Shown: positions 46,371 to 56,022 of the stretch, in pieces
How the letters are laid out: each line of letters begins with the position of its first letter
How positions within the stretch are numbered: position 1 is the first letter of the stretch
Assembly: GCF_900091495.1 (NCBI RefSeq)
Contig: NZ_LT607413.1
Location: 1,054,001 to 1,118,000 of the forward strand
Direction of reading: 5' to 3'
Length of the DNA: 64,000 bases
Origin: Micromonospora echinospora
Lineage (GTDB): Bacteria > Actinomycetota > Actinomycetes > Mycobacteriales > Micromonosporaceae
The notes under the pieces: model-generated
Database searches by the model: none
What the model was told of the DNA's origin: nothing
What the model saw: the letters and a program-made list of their open reading frames with translations, nothing else
Program-made: the position numbers and the translations under genes

Positions 46371-47551
46371 GCCCCGACGACCTGCTGGAACTTCGACTCG
46401 TACGTCTTCTCCTGCTCCTCGCTGAGCGCCATGAAGACCGTGGACTTCGCGAGCATCGCGTCGTCCGGGAAGATCAGCGGGTTGGCGGCCAGCTCCGGAT
46501 CGATCTTCTCCATCTCGGCCTGCGCGCCCTGCACCGGGCAGATGTAGTTGACGTGCGCGGCGAGCTTCGCGGCGACCGCCGGCTGGTAGTAGTAGTCGAT
46601 CAGCTGTTCGGCGTTGGCCCGGTGGGTGGCCCGGTTCGGCACCAGCAGGTCGTCGGAGTAGAGGATGGCGCCGGAGTCCGGCACCACGAACCTGATCTTC
46701 TCGTTCTCGAAGCCGAGCTGGATGATGTCACCCGACCAACCGATGCAGGCGGCGATGTCGCCCCGGGCCAGTTCCGGGGCGTAGTCGTTGCCGGTGAACC
46801 GGCGGATCTGCCCGCTGTCCACCGCGCGCTTGAGCGTGGCGAGGGCGTCGTCGAACTGGGCCTCGGTGAAGTTGGCCGGGTCGTGCCCCTTGGCCTGGAG
46901 CAGCAGTCCGATCGTGTCGCGCATCTCGCTGAGCGCGGTGACCCTGCCCTTGAGGTCGGGGCGGGTCAGCAGCTCGTCGACGGTGCGGATCTCCTTGGTG
47001 ACACTGCCGTTGTAAGCCAGGCCGGCGAGGCCGGTCTGCCATGGCACGGCGATCCGGTTCTCCGGGTCGAACGAGCGCCCCTTCAACGACGGCAGCAGGT
47101 TCGCCTGGACGTTGGGCAGCCTCGCCGGGTCGAGCTTCTGGATCCAGCCGAGCCGGATCATCCGGGCGGCCATCCAGTCGGTCAGCACGATGAGGTCCCG
47201 GTCGATGCTCTGGCAGCCGGCGAGCTGGTTGCGCACCTTGCCGAAGAACTCGTTGTTGTCGTTGATGTCCTCGGTGTAGGTGACCTGGATCCCGGTCTCG
47301 GCCTGGAACGCGTCCAGGGTCGGCCGCTTCGACTCGTCGGCGGAGTCGACGTCCAGGTACTGCGGCCAGTTCGAGAAGATCACTTTCTTCTCGGTGGCGG
47401 AGCGGTCCTCGCTGACACAGCCCGCCTCGGTCTGCTGGGCCGCCTCGGTGCCGCAGCCGGCGAGGGCCCCGCCCCCGGCGAGCAGCGCGGCCGAGCCGAG
47501 CGCACCGGAGAGCAGGCCACGCCGGGAAACCGTCCGGGGGTGACTACGCAT
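46367..47551 (-). CDS. potD: Polyamine-type ABC transporter substrate-binding lipoprotein (PotD-like)
   Basis: A 394-residue binding protein starting at ATG 47551 behind AGGAG. The N-terminus has a twin-arginine motif (VSRRGLLSG) and a lipobox (LAGCG), so it is probably exported folded by Tat and lipid-anchored. The remainder is a type II periplasmic-binding fold of the spermidine/putrescine class (FSNWPQYLDVD, YTEDINDNNEFF). It is the first gene of the potDABC operon, with its promoter in the 387-bp region to 47938. Confidence 0.9.
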   Translation of the reverse strand: MRSHPRTVSRRGLLSGALGSAALLAGGGALAGCGTEAAQQTEAGCVSEDRSATEKKVIFSNWPQYLDVDSADESKRPTLDAFQAETGIQVTYTEDINDNNEFFGKVRNQLAGCQSIDRDLIVLTDWMAARMIRLGWIQKLDPARLPNVQANLLPSLKGRSFDPENRIAVPWQTGLAGLAYNGSVTKEIRTVDELLTRPDLKGRVTALSEMRDTIGLLLQAKGHDPANFTEAQFDDALATLKRAVDSGQIRRFTGNDYAPELARGDIAACIGWSGDIIQLGFENEKIRFVVPDSGAILYSDDLLVPNRATHRANAEQLIDYYYQPAVAAKLAAHVNYICPVQGAQAEMEKIDPELAANPLIFPDDAMLAKSTVFMALSEEQEKTYESKFQQVVGA

Positions 47552-47938
47552 GTGACGGCTCCTGGGGTCGTCGTCGGCGAGGGGTGCGCCGGCGGAGGGG
47601 CCGGGCGACGGGTCGAACGATAATGGCATGCAAAACCCTCGGGGTACGCCAGCGGGTGCGGACCGGGCCATCCCTCTGCCCCTCCGCCCTGGACGCACGC
47701 CGTGACGAGCGACGGGCGCAGCCCAGACACCGTGTCATGTGGGTCCTTTGGAGCTGCCCCGTCTTCGCTACCGCCGGCCCACCTGCCCGCCCGTGACCGT
47801 GCGGTAGCACCAGCGGGGCAGCTCCACAGGATCCGAACACCCAGGTGGCCACCACCCCGGAAACGGTGCCCTGCGCCGAAAAGGTGCCCTGCCCGGAACG
47901 AGCCGCGCGGGACGGAACGTGCGGGACGAAAGGGTGGG
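47552..47938. promoter_or_regulatory. Intergenic region upstream of potD with a large inverted repeat
   Basis: A 387-bp gap between DUF3499 (downstream end) and potD (start). No credible gene is seen. It contains the 26-bp imperfect inverted repeat annotated at 47749-47826 and must carry the potD promoter and the DUF3499 3' end. Confidence 0.45.
47749..47826. repeat. Imperfect 26-bp inverted repeat
   Basis: Arms 47749-47774 and 47801-47826 match over 26 bp with about five mismatches (TGGAGCTGCCCCG and CTACCGC are shared) around a 26-nt loop. It lies downstream of the DUF3499 gene, so it may be its terminator. Confidence 0.55.
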
Positions 47939-48310
47939 TCAGTGGGTGGGAGGGATGACGCGGAGGTGACCCCGGCGGCCGGTCTGGGGCGCCTGGGGCT
48001 GGTCCTGGTTCGAGTGGTCCTGCGGGGGGCGGGGGGCGGGGCGGGCCGCCTCGCGGACCGCCTCGGCGAGCGCCACCAGATCGTCGGTGGTCGGCGGGGG
48101 CGGCTCGAACTCGCCCTCGTGCCGAACGACGTCCCAGCCCCGGGGTGCGGTGAGGTTCCGCGCGTGCGGCTCGCAGAGATCGTAGGTGTGCGGCTCGGCG
48201 AAGGCCGCGAGCGGACCGACGACGGCGGTCGACTCGTTGTAGACATAGGTCAATGTGGCGACCGCTTGCCGGGGGCAGCCGTTTCTGGAGCAGCGCCGTG
48301 ATGACCTCAC
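47939..48310 (-). CDS. DUF3499 protein
   Basis: A 123-residue protein starting at GTG 48310, where the family begins (RRCSRNGCPRQAVATLTYVY). A C-x4-C pair at the N-terminus plus YDLCEPHA further on form a possible zinc site. The C-terminus is a variable acidic/Pro-rich tail. DUF3499 genes neighbour whiB2 and a zincin-like gene in most actinobacteria, so a linked conserved role is likely but unknown. It diverges from the zincin-like gene across 198 bp. Confidence 0.85.
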   Translation of the reverse strand: MRSSRRCSRNGCPRQAVATLTYVYNESTAVVGPLAAFAEPHTYDLCEPHARNLTAPRGWDVVRHEGEFEPPPPTTDDLVALAEAVREAARPAPRPPQDHSNQDQPQAPQTGRRGHLRVIPPTH

Positions 48311-48508
48311 GTGCGGCAGGGTATCTCCATTACCGGGTCCGCCGCACTGGTTCACGGTGCGACACGCCCGTCAGCGAGATCACAATTCGGCCGCCGGAGG
48401 CACCGGCGGCGGGGAAGGATCGCCGCAGAACGGGCGCGACACACCCGGCCCGCGCTCACGGGAGTGCCGGAGCGGCAGGCCAGCGGGGACGGGGACTACC
48501 CTTGCCCC

Positions 48509-48958
48509 ATGACCAGTCCGGAACACCGCCGCCCCGGCTCCGGTCGGCGGGTGCACCGCGACCGGCACGGCCGCGGTCTGCGCGGGCGGCTGGTGCCGGC
48601 GACCGTGCCGCTGGCCCGGACGAAGGCGGAGGTCTTCGACGACCTGGTGCTGGACACGGTGGAGACGTTGGAGCGCCGTTTCGCCAAGGAACTGGCCGGG
48701 GTCGAGTTCGCCGTCGAGGACGTGCCCCCGGATCTCAACGTCTACGACTCCGACGTGCTGGAGGACGGGGAGGTGCCCCTCGCCCGGCTGCTGCCGGGAC
48801 GTCCCGGCCGGCAGGAGATCCCGCCGCGGATCGTGCTCTACCGGCGTCCGCTGGAGTTCCGCGCAATGGACCGGGAGGATCTCGCCGACCTGGTCCACGA
48901 TGTCATCATCGAGCAGGTCGCGAACCTGCTCGGGGTCGATCCCGACGAGTTGGCCTGA
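48509..48958 (+). CDS. Zincin-like metallopeptidase-family protein, metal site degenerate
   Basis: A 149-residue protein from ATG 48509. It matches the minimal zincin family (PF06262-like): the conserved segment IPPRIVLYRRPLEF is followed by the helix DLVHDVIIEQVANLLG. Active members carry HExxH in this helix, whereas here the sequence is VEQVA, so catalysis by zinc is unlikely. The N-terminus is Arg-rich. The divergent DUF3499 gene and the whiB gene downstream on the other strand are its constant neighbours in actinobacteria. Confidence 0.8.
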   Translation: MTSPEHRRPGSGRRVHRDRHGRGLRGRLVPATVPLARTKAEVFDDLVLDTVETLERRFAKELAGVEFAVEDVPPDLNVYDSDVLEDGEVPLARLLPGRPGRQEIPPRIVLYRRPLEFRAMDREDLADLVHDVIIEQVANLLGVDPDELA

Positions 48959-49025
48959 GTGGCCCGGCCCGAGGGCCCGTCGGGGGCCCGGACCGGGCGG
49001 CCCCCACCGCCCGGCACCGGGAACG

Positions 49026-49283
49026 TCAGGCCACCCGCCGCTTGAGCTTGCGGCGCTCCCGCTCGGAGAGGCCACCCCAGATCCCGAACCGCTCGTCGTG
49101 ACCGAGTGCGTACTCCAGGCACTCTGTCTTGACCTCGCATCGGGAACAGATCCGCTTCGCCTCGCGGGTCGAGCCGCCCTTCTCGGGGAAGAACGCCTCC
49201 GGATCGGTCTGCGAGCAGAGCGCCCGCTCCTGCCACTCCGGCGCGTTTCCGAGCAGGTCGGCCACCTCAAGCTGGCCGTCCAT
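49026..49283 (-). CDS. whiB: WhiB-family iron-sulphur regulator
   Basis: An 85-residue Wbl protein with four cluster-ligating cysteines, C23, C46, C49 and C55, the GIWGG turn, and the basic C-terminal tail RERRKLKRR. It closely resembles S. coelicolor WhiB / mycobacterial WhiB2, regulators of septation that act with WhiA, and lies in the same gene neighbourhood. The start at ATG 49283 is set by AAGGAGG. A perfect 16-bp palindrome lies 115 bp upstream in a long leader region. Confidence 0.93.
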   Translation of the reverse strand: MDGQLEVADLLGNAPEWQERALCSQTDPEAFFPEKGGSTREAKRICSRCEVKTECLEYALGHDERFGIWGGLSERERRKLKRRVA

Positions 49284-49950
49284 CGAATGCCTCCTTGTCG
49301 CGCACCGACGTCATCGCCGCTGCAACCCCCACGCGGAAAGGCGCGTTTGTCCCTCCGGTACCGATTTGTTGCGTTCCGTGTAGACAACCCCATTCAAATT
49401 ACACGCGTGTAATACGTGCGCCGTCAAGCCGGACTTGATAATGGAGTCGTCCTCCCGACACGCTCCGGACGGCCATCCGGGCCGCCCGACCCCGCAACCT
49501 GCCCTATCGATTCAGACCCCTGAGGAGTAACGCCCTCTCCGGCGAGTTGGTCGAGATTTCTCCCGTGGCGCTCCACCGTCCGACCCGGACCACGCCGTCG
49601 TCATGGACGGCCGGAGAACCCTCGCCAAGATCAGCGATCTTGGTGGGGCACAGGTTAACGCGACTTTCCCGGCACCGCCCGCCGAGCCCCGGGCAGCGCC
49701 GAGGCGCCGCCCACCATGTGGACAAAAGACACCGACCACCGCCCGTCCGACTGACCGCGACAGGAGACCTGCGCTGCTCGCGACACCTGAATCGACGTCG
49801 CGTCCGGGCCGGGAAAACCTGACTGATCGCTCCATTTCGTCCCACCAAACGGTACGGACCACCGCCCGGGGAACGGGGGCGACGGGTCTGGTGCCCCTCC
49901 CCCCTCCCCGCCCACGGCGTAACCGTCGCCGGCCCGGAAGGGTTCACCAG
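49284..49950. promoter_or_regulatory. Long non-coding region between whiB and fbiC
   Basis: A 667-bp gap. The 150 bp next to whiB are AT-richer and hold the palindrome at 49398-49413; whiB genes usually have long complex promoters. Short open frames in both directions here have no start signal or family resemblance. Nothing else is recognised. Confidence 0.5.
49398..49413. promoter_or_regulatory. Perfect 16-bp palindrome upstream of whiB
   Basis: ATTACACGCGTGTAAT is fully self-complementary and lies in an AT-rich patch in the whiB promoter region. It has the form of a dimeric regulator site. Confidence 0.6.
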
Positions 49951-52509
49951 TCAGGACGGCTGACCGTAGGCCGTGGTCCGCCGCCGGGCCGGACGACCCG
50001 CCCCGGCGGCGATGGCGCGCAACTGCTCCTCGGTACGCGCCGACCCGTTACCGGACCCGGCCATCCGAGAGATGGTCTCCTCCATCAACGTGCCGCCCAG
50101 GTCGTTGCAGCCGCCCCGCAGCATCGCCACCGTGCCCTCGTCGCCGAGCTTCACCCAGGAGCACTGGATGTTGTCGATCCGACCGTGCAGCAACAGTCGG
50201 GCCATTGCGTGCACCACCCGGTTCTCCCGTCGGGTGGGTCCGGGGCGGGCGATGCCGGCCAGGTAGATCGGCGCGTTGGTGTGCACGAACGGCAGCGCCA
50301 CGAACTCGGTGAACCCGCCGGTGCGGTCCTGCACCCCGGCCAGCACCCGGAAGTGGGCCAACCAGTGCGCCGGGTGGTCGACGTGGCCGTACATCATCGT
50401 CGAGCTGGACCGGATGCCCAGCTCGTGGGCGGTGGTCACCACCTCGACCCAGGCGGCGGTGGGCAGCTTGCCCTTGGTGAGCACCCAGCGCACCTCGTCG
50501 TCGAGGATCTCGGCGGCGGTGCCCGGGATGGTGTCCAGGCCGGCCTCGCGCAACTGTTTCAACCACTCCCGGATGGACACGCCGGCCTTCGCCGAGGCGG
50601 TGACAACCTCCATCGGGGAGAAGGCGTGCACGTGCATCCCGGGCACCCGCCGCTTGATCGCCCGGACCAGGTCCGCGTACGCGGTGACCGGCAGCTTCGG
50701 GTCGATGCCGCCCTGCATGCAGACCTCGGTCGCGCCGGCCGCCCACGCCTCCTCGGCCCGGTCGGCCACCTGCTCGACGGAGAGACGGTACGCGTCGGCG
50801 TCCCGCTCACGCTGGGCGAACGCGCAGAACCGGCAGCCCACGTAGCAGACGTTGCTGAAGTTGATGTTGCGGTTGACCACGTAGGTGACGTCGTCGCCGA
50901 CGGTGTCCCGGCGTACGTCGTCGGCGAGCCGGCAGAGCGTCTCCAACGCCGCGCCGTCGGCGGAGAAGAGCGCCAGCGCCGCGTCGGCGTGCCGGGGGTC
51001 GAGCAGCGCCGCCGGGTCGTCGGCGGCCAACCGCAGTCCGGTACGCAGGTCCGCGTCACCGCCCCCGGCGGTGGCCGCCGCGGTGACCCGGGTGGCGACC
51101 TGCGCCCAGTCGCCGTAGACGCTGTCGAAGTCGCCCCGCCGGTCGCCGGTCCGGCCGGTGGTGTCGATGGTGGCGTGCAGGTCGACCCGTCCGCCGCCGG
51201 CCTCCTCCGGCTCCTGCCACGGCAGGCCCACCGGGCGGGCCGCCTCGACGGCGAGCCCGGTCTCCGGGTCGGCGAGCGCGGTCACGTGCGGGGTCAGACG
51301 CGGGTCCAGCCACGGGTCGCCGGCCCGGACGTACTCCGGGTAGACCGTCAACCGCTCGCGGAGCGTAAACCCGGCGGCGGCGGTGTGCTTGGCCAACTCG
51401 TCGAGCTGCGGCCAGGGGCGCTCCGGGTTGACGTGGTCCGGCGTCACCGGGGAGACCCCGCCCCAGTCGTCGATCCCGGCCCGCAGCAGCAGGTCGTACT
51501 CGCCGGCGATGAGGTTCGGCGGGGCCTGGATCCGGGCCTTCGGGCCGAGCAGCACCCGGGCCACCGCCACCGTGGCGGCGAGGTCGTGCAGCTCGGCGTC
51601 GGGCATGCCCCGCATCGCGGTGTCCGGCTTCGCGCGGAAGTTCTGCACGATCACCTCCTGGAGGTGGCCGTACTCGCGGTGCGCCCGGCGGATCGCGAAG
51701 AGCGCGTCCACCCGCTCGGCGAGGGTCTCGCCGATGCCGATCAGGATGCCGGTGGTGAACGGGACCCCGACCCGCCCCGCGTCGTCGAGCACCCGTAGCC
51801 GCACCGCGGGCTCCTTGTCGGGCGAACCGAAGTGTGGTGCACCGGGTGTGGACCAGAGCCGGGTGGCGGTGGTCTCCAGCATCATGCCCATGCTGGGCGC
51901 GACCGGCTTGAGCCGTTGCAGCTCCGACCAGGTGAGCACGCCCGGGTTGAGGTGCGGCAGCAGGCCGGTCTCCTCCAGCACCGCGACCGCGCAGGCCCGC
52001 AGATAGTCCAGGGTGGAGTCGTAGCCCCGCTCGTCCAGCCACCGCCGGGCCGCCGGCCACCGCTCCTCGGGGCGGTCACCGAGGGTGAACAGGGCCTCCT
52101 TGCAGCCCTGTGCCGCGCCCTCGCGGGCGATCGCCAGCACCTCGTCCCGGTCGAGGAAGGCCGCCGGGAGCCGGTGCGGCACGGTGGCGAAGGTGCAGTA
52201 GTGGCAACGGTCCCGGCAGAGCCGGGTCAGTGGGACGAAGACCTTCTTGGAGAAGGTGATCACCCCGGGGCGGCCCGCCTCGCGCAGCCCGGCGTCACGG
52301 ATCCCGGCGGCGACGGCGAACAGCTCGGCCAGCGCGTCGCCCCGGGCGGTCAGCAGCGCGACGGCCTCGTCGGTGTCCAGCGCCCGCCCGGTTGCCGCAC
52401 GGCGCAGGGCGCGGCGCACGCCCGCCCCGGTCACCGCGTCCGCGATGTCCGGCCCGCCAGCCGTCGTGTCCGCCCCGCCGGCCGCCCCCGCCTCGGTGTT
52501 CTCCCGCAT
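49951..52509 (-). CDS. fbiC: F420 precursor synthase FbiC (CofG/CofH fusion)
   Basis: An 852-residue bifunctional radical-SAM enzyme. The CofG half has CxxxCxxC at C98, C102 and C105, and the CofH half at C555, C559 and C562. Together they build 7,8-didemethyl-8-hydroxy-5-deazariboflavin (FO) from tyrosine and a ribityl-pyrimidine, the chromophore of coenzyme F420. The fusion is the actinobacterial form. It is separated from fbiA-fbiB by one membrane-protein gene, so all F420-specific genes lie within 6 kb, although fbiD (CofC) is not seen here. Confidence 0.95.
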   Translation of the reverse strand: MRENTEAGAAGGADTTAGGPDIADAVTGAGVRRALRRAATGRALDTDEAVALLTARGDALAELFAVAAGIRDAGLREAGRPGVITFSKKVFVPLTRLCRDRCHYCTFATVPHRLPAAFLDRDEVLAIAREGAAQGCKEALFTLGDRPEERWPAARRWLDERGYDSTLDYLRACAVAVLEETGLLPHLNPGVLTWSELQRLKPVAPSMGMMLETTATRLWSTPGAPHFGSPDKEPAVRLRVLDDAGRVGVPFTTGILIGIGETLAERVDALFAIRRAHREYGHLQEVIVQNFRAKPDTAMRGMPDAELHDLAATVAVARVLLGPKARIQAPPNLIAGEYDLLLRAGIDDWGGVSPVTPDHVNPERPWPQLDELAKHTAAAGFTLRERLTVYPEYVRAGDPWLDPRLTPHVTALADPETGLAVEAARPVGLPWQEPEEAGGGRVDLHATIDTTGRTGDRRGDFDSVYGDWAQVATRVTAAATAGGGDADLRTGLRLAADDPAALLDPRHADAALALFSADGAALETLCRLADDVRRDTVGDDVTYVVNRNINFSNVCYVGCRFCAFAQRERDADAYRLSVEQVADRAEEAWAAGATEVCMQGGIDPKLPVTAYADLVRAIKRRVPGMHVHAFSPMEVVTASAKAGVSIREWLKQLREAGLDTIPGTAAEILDDEVRWVLTKGKLPTAAWVEVVTTAHELGIRSSSTMMYGHVDHPAHWLAHFRVLAGVQDRTGGFTEFVALPFVHTNAPIYLAGIARPGPTRRENRVVHAMARLLLHGRIDNIQCSWVKLGDEGTVAMLRGGCNDLGGTLMEETISRMAGSGNGSARTEEQLRAIAAGAGRPARRRTTAYGQPS

Positions 52510-52716
52510 TGCACAACCCTATTCCGGCCCGCTCCCCCGGCTGCGCCGTCCTCCCTACCAGGTCACGCCGGTCGATCCGGGGGGCGTGGACGGAACACGG
52601 GACGGACGAGTACCGGGGGACGGACGAGTTCGGGGCCGGCCGAGGTCCGGTGGGACGTCGACCGGCCCCGGACCGAGCCGGAACGGCGGCGAGGGTGCGG
52701 GATCGCGGACCGGAGG

Positions 52717-53808
52717 TCAGCGGGCCTCGGAACCGGGGTCGCGCGGAACGGCCTGGGTACGGTCGCCGTCGGCATCCGACGAGACGACCTGGGTACGGTC
52801 ACCGTCGGTGCCCGACGAGACGACCTGGGTACGGTCACCGTCAGCACCCGGTGCCACGACCTGGGTACGGTCACTGTCGGCACCGGTGGTCGGAGCCGGC
52901 GGCAGGGTGGAGTCGGTGGACTGGCGCGGGATCGCCTGCGTCGGGTCGGCCGACGGCGGCTGCCCGAAGGGCGGCGCGGACGGCGTGCCGCCCGCCGGGG
53001 CACCGAAGGACGGAGCGGACGGGGCCGCCGTGCCGAAGGAGGACGGGGCACCCGGCTGACCGAACGGCGGCGCGGACTGCGGCGGGGCACCGAACGGCGG
53101 AGCGGACTGCGGCGGAGCGCCGAACGGCGGAGCCGACTGCGGTGCGCCGGCGTACGGCGGAGCGGACTGCGGGGTCGGCTGGCCGTACGGCGGGGCCGGG
53201 TAGCCGGGCTGCGCGCCGTACTGGCCGGGCTGGGCCGGGTACCCCGGGTAGCCCTGCTGCTGTTGCTGCGGCCAACCCGGCTGGGGCTGGCCGTACACGC
53301 CGGGCTGCGGCTTCGGCTTGGGGACGTGGTACTGCGCCCGCCACACCTTGTGCACCACGACGGCGGCGACTGCGAGGACGGCCAGGAGGGCGACCGAGGT
53401 CAGCAGGAGCAGGAAGGCGTTGCCGACCTCACCCTCGGCGAGCTGGCCGATCACGCCGATCAGGAAGGCCAGCACGCCGAGCACGGCGCTCACCGCGTAC
53501 TCGACCAGGGCGATCTGGGTGATCTGCTTGGCCTTCGGCACCGCGGGCTGGACGTGCGTGGCGAGCAGGAACGCCAGCACGGGCAGGACGATCGCCTCGA
53601 CGCCGAGGAAGGTGTGGACGACGCTGACCGCCCGGCCGGTCAGGGTGCTGTACTCGGACATCGGCACCAGGAGCCGGATCAACCCGACGAAGAGCAGCAC
53701 CGCGTTGGCGCCGAGGAGCACGAGGGCGACGAGTTCCCGGAGTGGTTTGGTGTGCTGGGCGGCCTGCGGCGCGTCGGGAGTCGACGCGGGCTCGGCGGGG
53801 CTGGTCAA
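52717..53808 (-). CDS. Four-helix membrane protein with Pro/Gln-rich repetitive tail
   Basis: A 363-residue protein. Residues 20-160 hold four predicted transmembrane helices. The remaining 200 residues are cytoplasmic or exposed low-complexity sequence with a Gln/Gly/Tyr/Pro-rich stretch, a 10-residue SAPPFGAPPQ repeat (about four copies), and a 12-residue DRTQVVSS-type repeat (four copies, DNA period 36 bp). No family is recognised. The position between fbiC and fbiA is probably incidental. It diverges from fbiA across about 100 bp. Confidence 0.75.
   Translation of the reverse strand: MTSPAEPASTPDAPQAAQHTKPLRELVALVLLGANAVLLFVGLIRLLVPMSEYSTLTGRAVSVVHTFLGVEAIVLPVLAFLLATHVQPAVPKAKQITQIALVEYAVSAVLGVLAFLIGVIGQLAEGEVGNAFLLLLTSVALLAVLAVAAVVVHKVWRAQYHVPKPKPQPGVYGQPQPGWPQQQQQGYPGYPAQPGQYGAQPGYPAPPYGQPTPQSAPPYAGAPQSAPPFGAPPQSAPPFGAPPQSAPPFGQPGAPSSFGTAAPSAPSFGAPAGGTPSAPPFGQPPSADPTQAIPRQSTDSTLPPAPTTGADSDRTQVVAPGADGDRTQVVSSGTDGDRTQVVSSDADGDRTQAVPRDPGSEAR
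52752..52890. repeat. Four 36-bp tandem repeats in the membrane-protein gene
   Basis: The unit beginning CCTGGGTACGGTC recurs at 52752, 52788, 52824 and 52860, encoding DRTQVV-type dodecapeptides. Repeats keep the frame. Confidence 0.85.
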
Positions 53809-53909
53809 GGGGCTCCCCCTCTTCGGGCGATGTCGGACAGGTGCGACGTGAGCCTAGTCTCTCCGGACCAGGCCCGAACGGGGACGCCGCGTGCGCGAGG
53901 ATGGTCGGC

Positions 53910-54857
53910 ATGCGCATCGTGGTTCTGGCCGGCGGCATCGGGGGCGCCCGATTCCTGCTCGGCGTCCGGGCGTACGCCCGTGAGGTGGGTGCCGAGGTGA
54001 CCGCCGTGGTCAACGTCGGCGACGACCTCTACCTGCACGGACTCAAGATCTGCCCGGATCTGGACAGTGTGCTCTACACCCTCGGCGGTGGCGCAGACTC
54101 CCAGCGCGGCTGGGGGCGGGCCGACGAGACCTGGACGGTGAAGACGGAACTCGCCGCCTACGGGGCGGAGCCGACCTGGTTCGGCCTGGGCGACCGGGAC
54201 ATCGCCACCCACCTGGTCCGCACCAACATGATCAACGGTGGGTACCCGCTCTCCGCCGTCACCACGGCGCTGGCCACCCGCTGGCAGCCGGGCGTACACC
54301 TGCTGCCGGCGACCGACGACCGCCTGGAGACCCACGCGGTGGTCGACCTCGACGGCGGCCAGCGCGCGATCCACTTCCAGGAGTGGTGGGTACGCCACCG
54401 CGCCGAGGTACCCACCCACCGGTTCGTCTTCGTCGGCGCGGAGAGCGCCAAACCCGCGCCCGGCGTCCTCGACGCGCTCGGCGCGGCCGACGTGGTGCTG
54501 GTCGCGCCGAGCAACCCGGTGGTGAGCATCGCGCCGATCCTCGCCGTGCCGGGGCTCCGGGAGGCGGTGGCCGAGGCTCCCGGCCGGGTGGTCGGGGTCT
54601 CGCCCATCATCGGGGGCGCACCGGTGCGCGGGATGGCCGACCGGTGCCTGGCCGTACTCGACGTGGAGTGCAGCGCGGCCGGGGTGGGGCGCCTCTACGG
54701 CGGGCGGCGGGCCGGCGGGCTGCTGGACGGCTGGCTGGTCGCCCCGGAAGACGAGCAGGCGGCCGTGCCGGAGGTGACCGTCCGGGCGGTGCCGTTGTGG
54801 ATGACCGACGAGGCGGCGACAGCCGGCATGGTCCGGGCCGCGGTGGAGCTGTCATGA
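53910..54857 (+). CDS. fbiA: 2-phospho-L-lactate transferase FbiA
   Basis: A 315-residue CofD-family enzyme joining a phospholactyl/phosphoenolpyruvyl moiety to FO to form (dehydro)F420-0. Motifs are the N-terminal MRIVVLAGGIGGARFLLG nucleotide-binding turn, VVNVGDDLYLHGL and LAPSNP-like VAPSNPVVSI. It overlaps fbiB by 4 bp (ATGA). ATG 53910 is used; ATG 53901 is three codons upstream in frame. Confidence 0.95.
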   Translation: MRIVVLAGGIGGARFLLGVRAYAREVGAEVTAVVNVGDDLYLHGLKICPDLDSVLYTLGGGADSQRGWGRADETWTVKTELAAYGAEPTWFGLGDRDIATHLVRTNMINGGYPLSAVTTALATRWQPGVHLLPATDDRLETHAVVDLDGGQRAIHFQEWWVRHRAEVPTHRFVFVGAESAKPAPGVLDALGAADVVLVAPSNPVVSIAPILAVPGLREAVAEAPGRVVGVSPIIGGAPVRGMADRCLAVLDVECSAAGVGRLYGGRRAGGLLDGWLVAPEDEQAAVPEVTVRAVPLWMTDEAATAGMVRAAVELS

Positions 54858-55942
54858 GGTTGGAGATCCTGCCGGTAATCGGTATCGGCGACGTGGCCCG
54901 CGGCGACGACCTGGCCGCCCTGATCGCGACCGCCGCCCCGTGGCTGCGCGACGGCGACGTACTGGTGGTGACCAGCAAGGTCGTGTCGAAGGCGGAGGGC
55001 CGGTTGGTGGACGTCCCGGCGGACGGGCCGGAACGGCTCACCGCCCGGGACGAGGTGCTCGCCGCCGAGACCGCCCGGGTGGTGGCGACCCGGGGCGCCA
55101 CCCGGATCGTGCAGACGCACCACGGCTTCGTGATGGCCTCGGCGGGGATCGACGCGTCCAACGTGGAGAAGACCCGGCTGGTGCTGCTCCCCGAGGACCC
55201 GGACGCCTCGGCCCGCGCGTTGCGCGCGGCCCTGCGGGAGCGGTACGACGTCGACGTCGCGGTGATCGTCAGCGACACCATGGGCCGCCCCTGGCGCAAC
55301 GGCCTGACCGACGTCGCGCTCGGTGTCGCCGGGCTGCCCGCCATCCGCGACCACCGGGGCGAGATCGACCCGTACGGCAACGAACTGCACGTCACCCAGA
55401 TGGCGGTGGTCGACGAACTGGCCGGCGCGGGTGAGCTGATCAAGGGCAAGTGCGACCAGGTGCCGGTGGCGGTGGTGCGCGGCTACCTCACCGGCGGCGG
55501 CGCGGCGGACGGGCCGGGCGCGCGGATGCTGGTCCGCGACGCCGAGCAGGACCTCTTCTCGCTCGGCACTGCCGAGGCGAAGGTCGCCGGCATGCTCGCC
55601 GCCGCCACGCTCGACGACGGCCCCGGCCCGGAGCCGGCCGACCCGGCAGCGGTGCGCCGGGCGATCGACGCGGTGGCCGGCGCGGTCGCGTCCGGCACGG
55701 TCTTCACCCTGGTCACCGACGCGGAGACCCGTGCGGTCATGACGGCCGCCGTCCCCGGTTGGCCGGCGACGGCGACCGGGCTGATCCTCGGCGAGGCCCC
55801 CACGCCGGTCAGCCAGCCGGACCTGGTGCGGTTCGGGGCCGACACGCAGCGGCTGCGGTCCGCGCTGGCCGCCCACGGGGTGCCGTCGCTGCTGCTGCCT
55901 CCCCCGACGGGCGGCACCGCCAGCGCCGCCCTGGCAGTCTGA
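54854..55942 (+). CDS. fbiB: Coenzyme F420-0:L-glutamate ligase FbiB, lacking the nitroreductase half
   Basis: A 362-residue protein whose first 245 residues are CofE-like: VVTSKVVSKAEG, QTHHGFVMASAGID, VSDTMGRPWRNGLTDVALG and the metal-binding region around IKGKCDQVP. This part adds gamma-linked glutamates to F420-0. Mycobacterial FbiB has about 450 residues and a C-terminal FMN nitroreductase domain that reduces dehydro-F420-0. Here the last 115 residues are different and contain no recognisable nitroreductase motif, so reduction must be done elsewhere. The start is set by the ATGA overlap with fbiA. Confidence 0.93.
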   Translation: MRLEILPVIGIGDVARGDDLAALIATAAPWLRDGDVLVVTSKVVSKAEGRLVDVPADGPERLTARDEVLAAETARVVATRGATRIVQTHHGFVMASAGIDASNVEKTRLVLLPEDPDASARALRAALRERYDVDVAVIVSDTMGRPWRNGLTDVALGVAGLPAIRDHRGEIDPYGNELHVTQMAVVDELAGAGELIKGKCDQVPVAVVRGYLTGGGAADGPGARMLVRDAEQDLFSLGTAEAKVAGMLAAATLDDGPGPEPADPAAVRRAIDAVAGAVASGTVFTLVTDAETRAVMTAAVPGWPATATGLILGEAPTPVSQPDLVRFGADTQRLRSALAAHGVPSLLLPPPTGGTASAALAV

Positions 55943-56022
55943 CCCGGCCAGCCCGCTTCTACCGCACCCCGCGCACGCCCGAGCCCGAGCCCGAGCCCAC
56001 GCAAGCGACGGATCCGCGCGGA

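Noticed and set aside
49504..49947. Possible small genes between whiB and fbiC
   Set aside because: No start signals, no domain resemblance, and overlapping frames in both directions suggest GC-driven chance.
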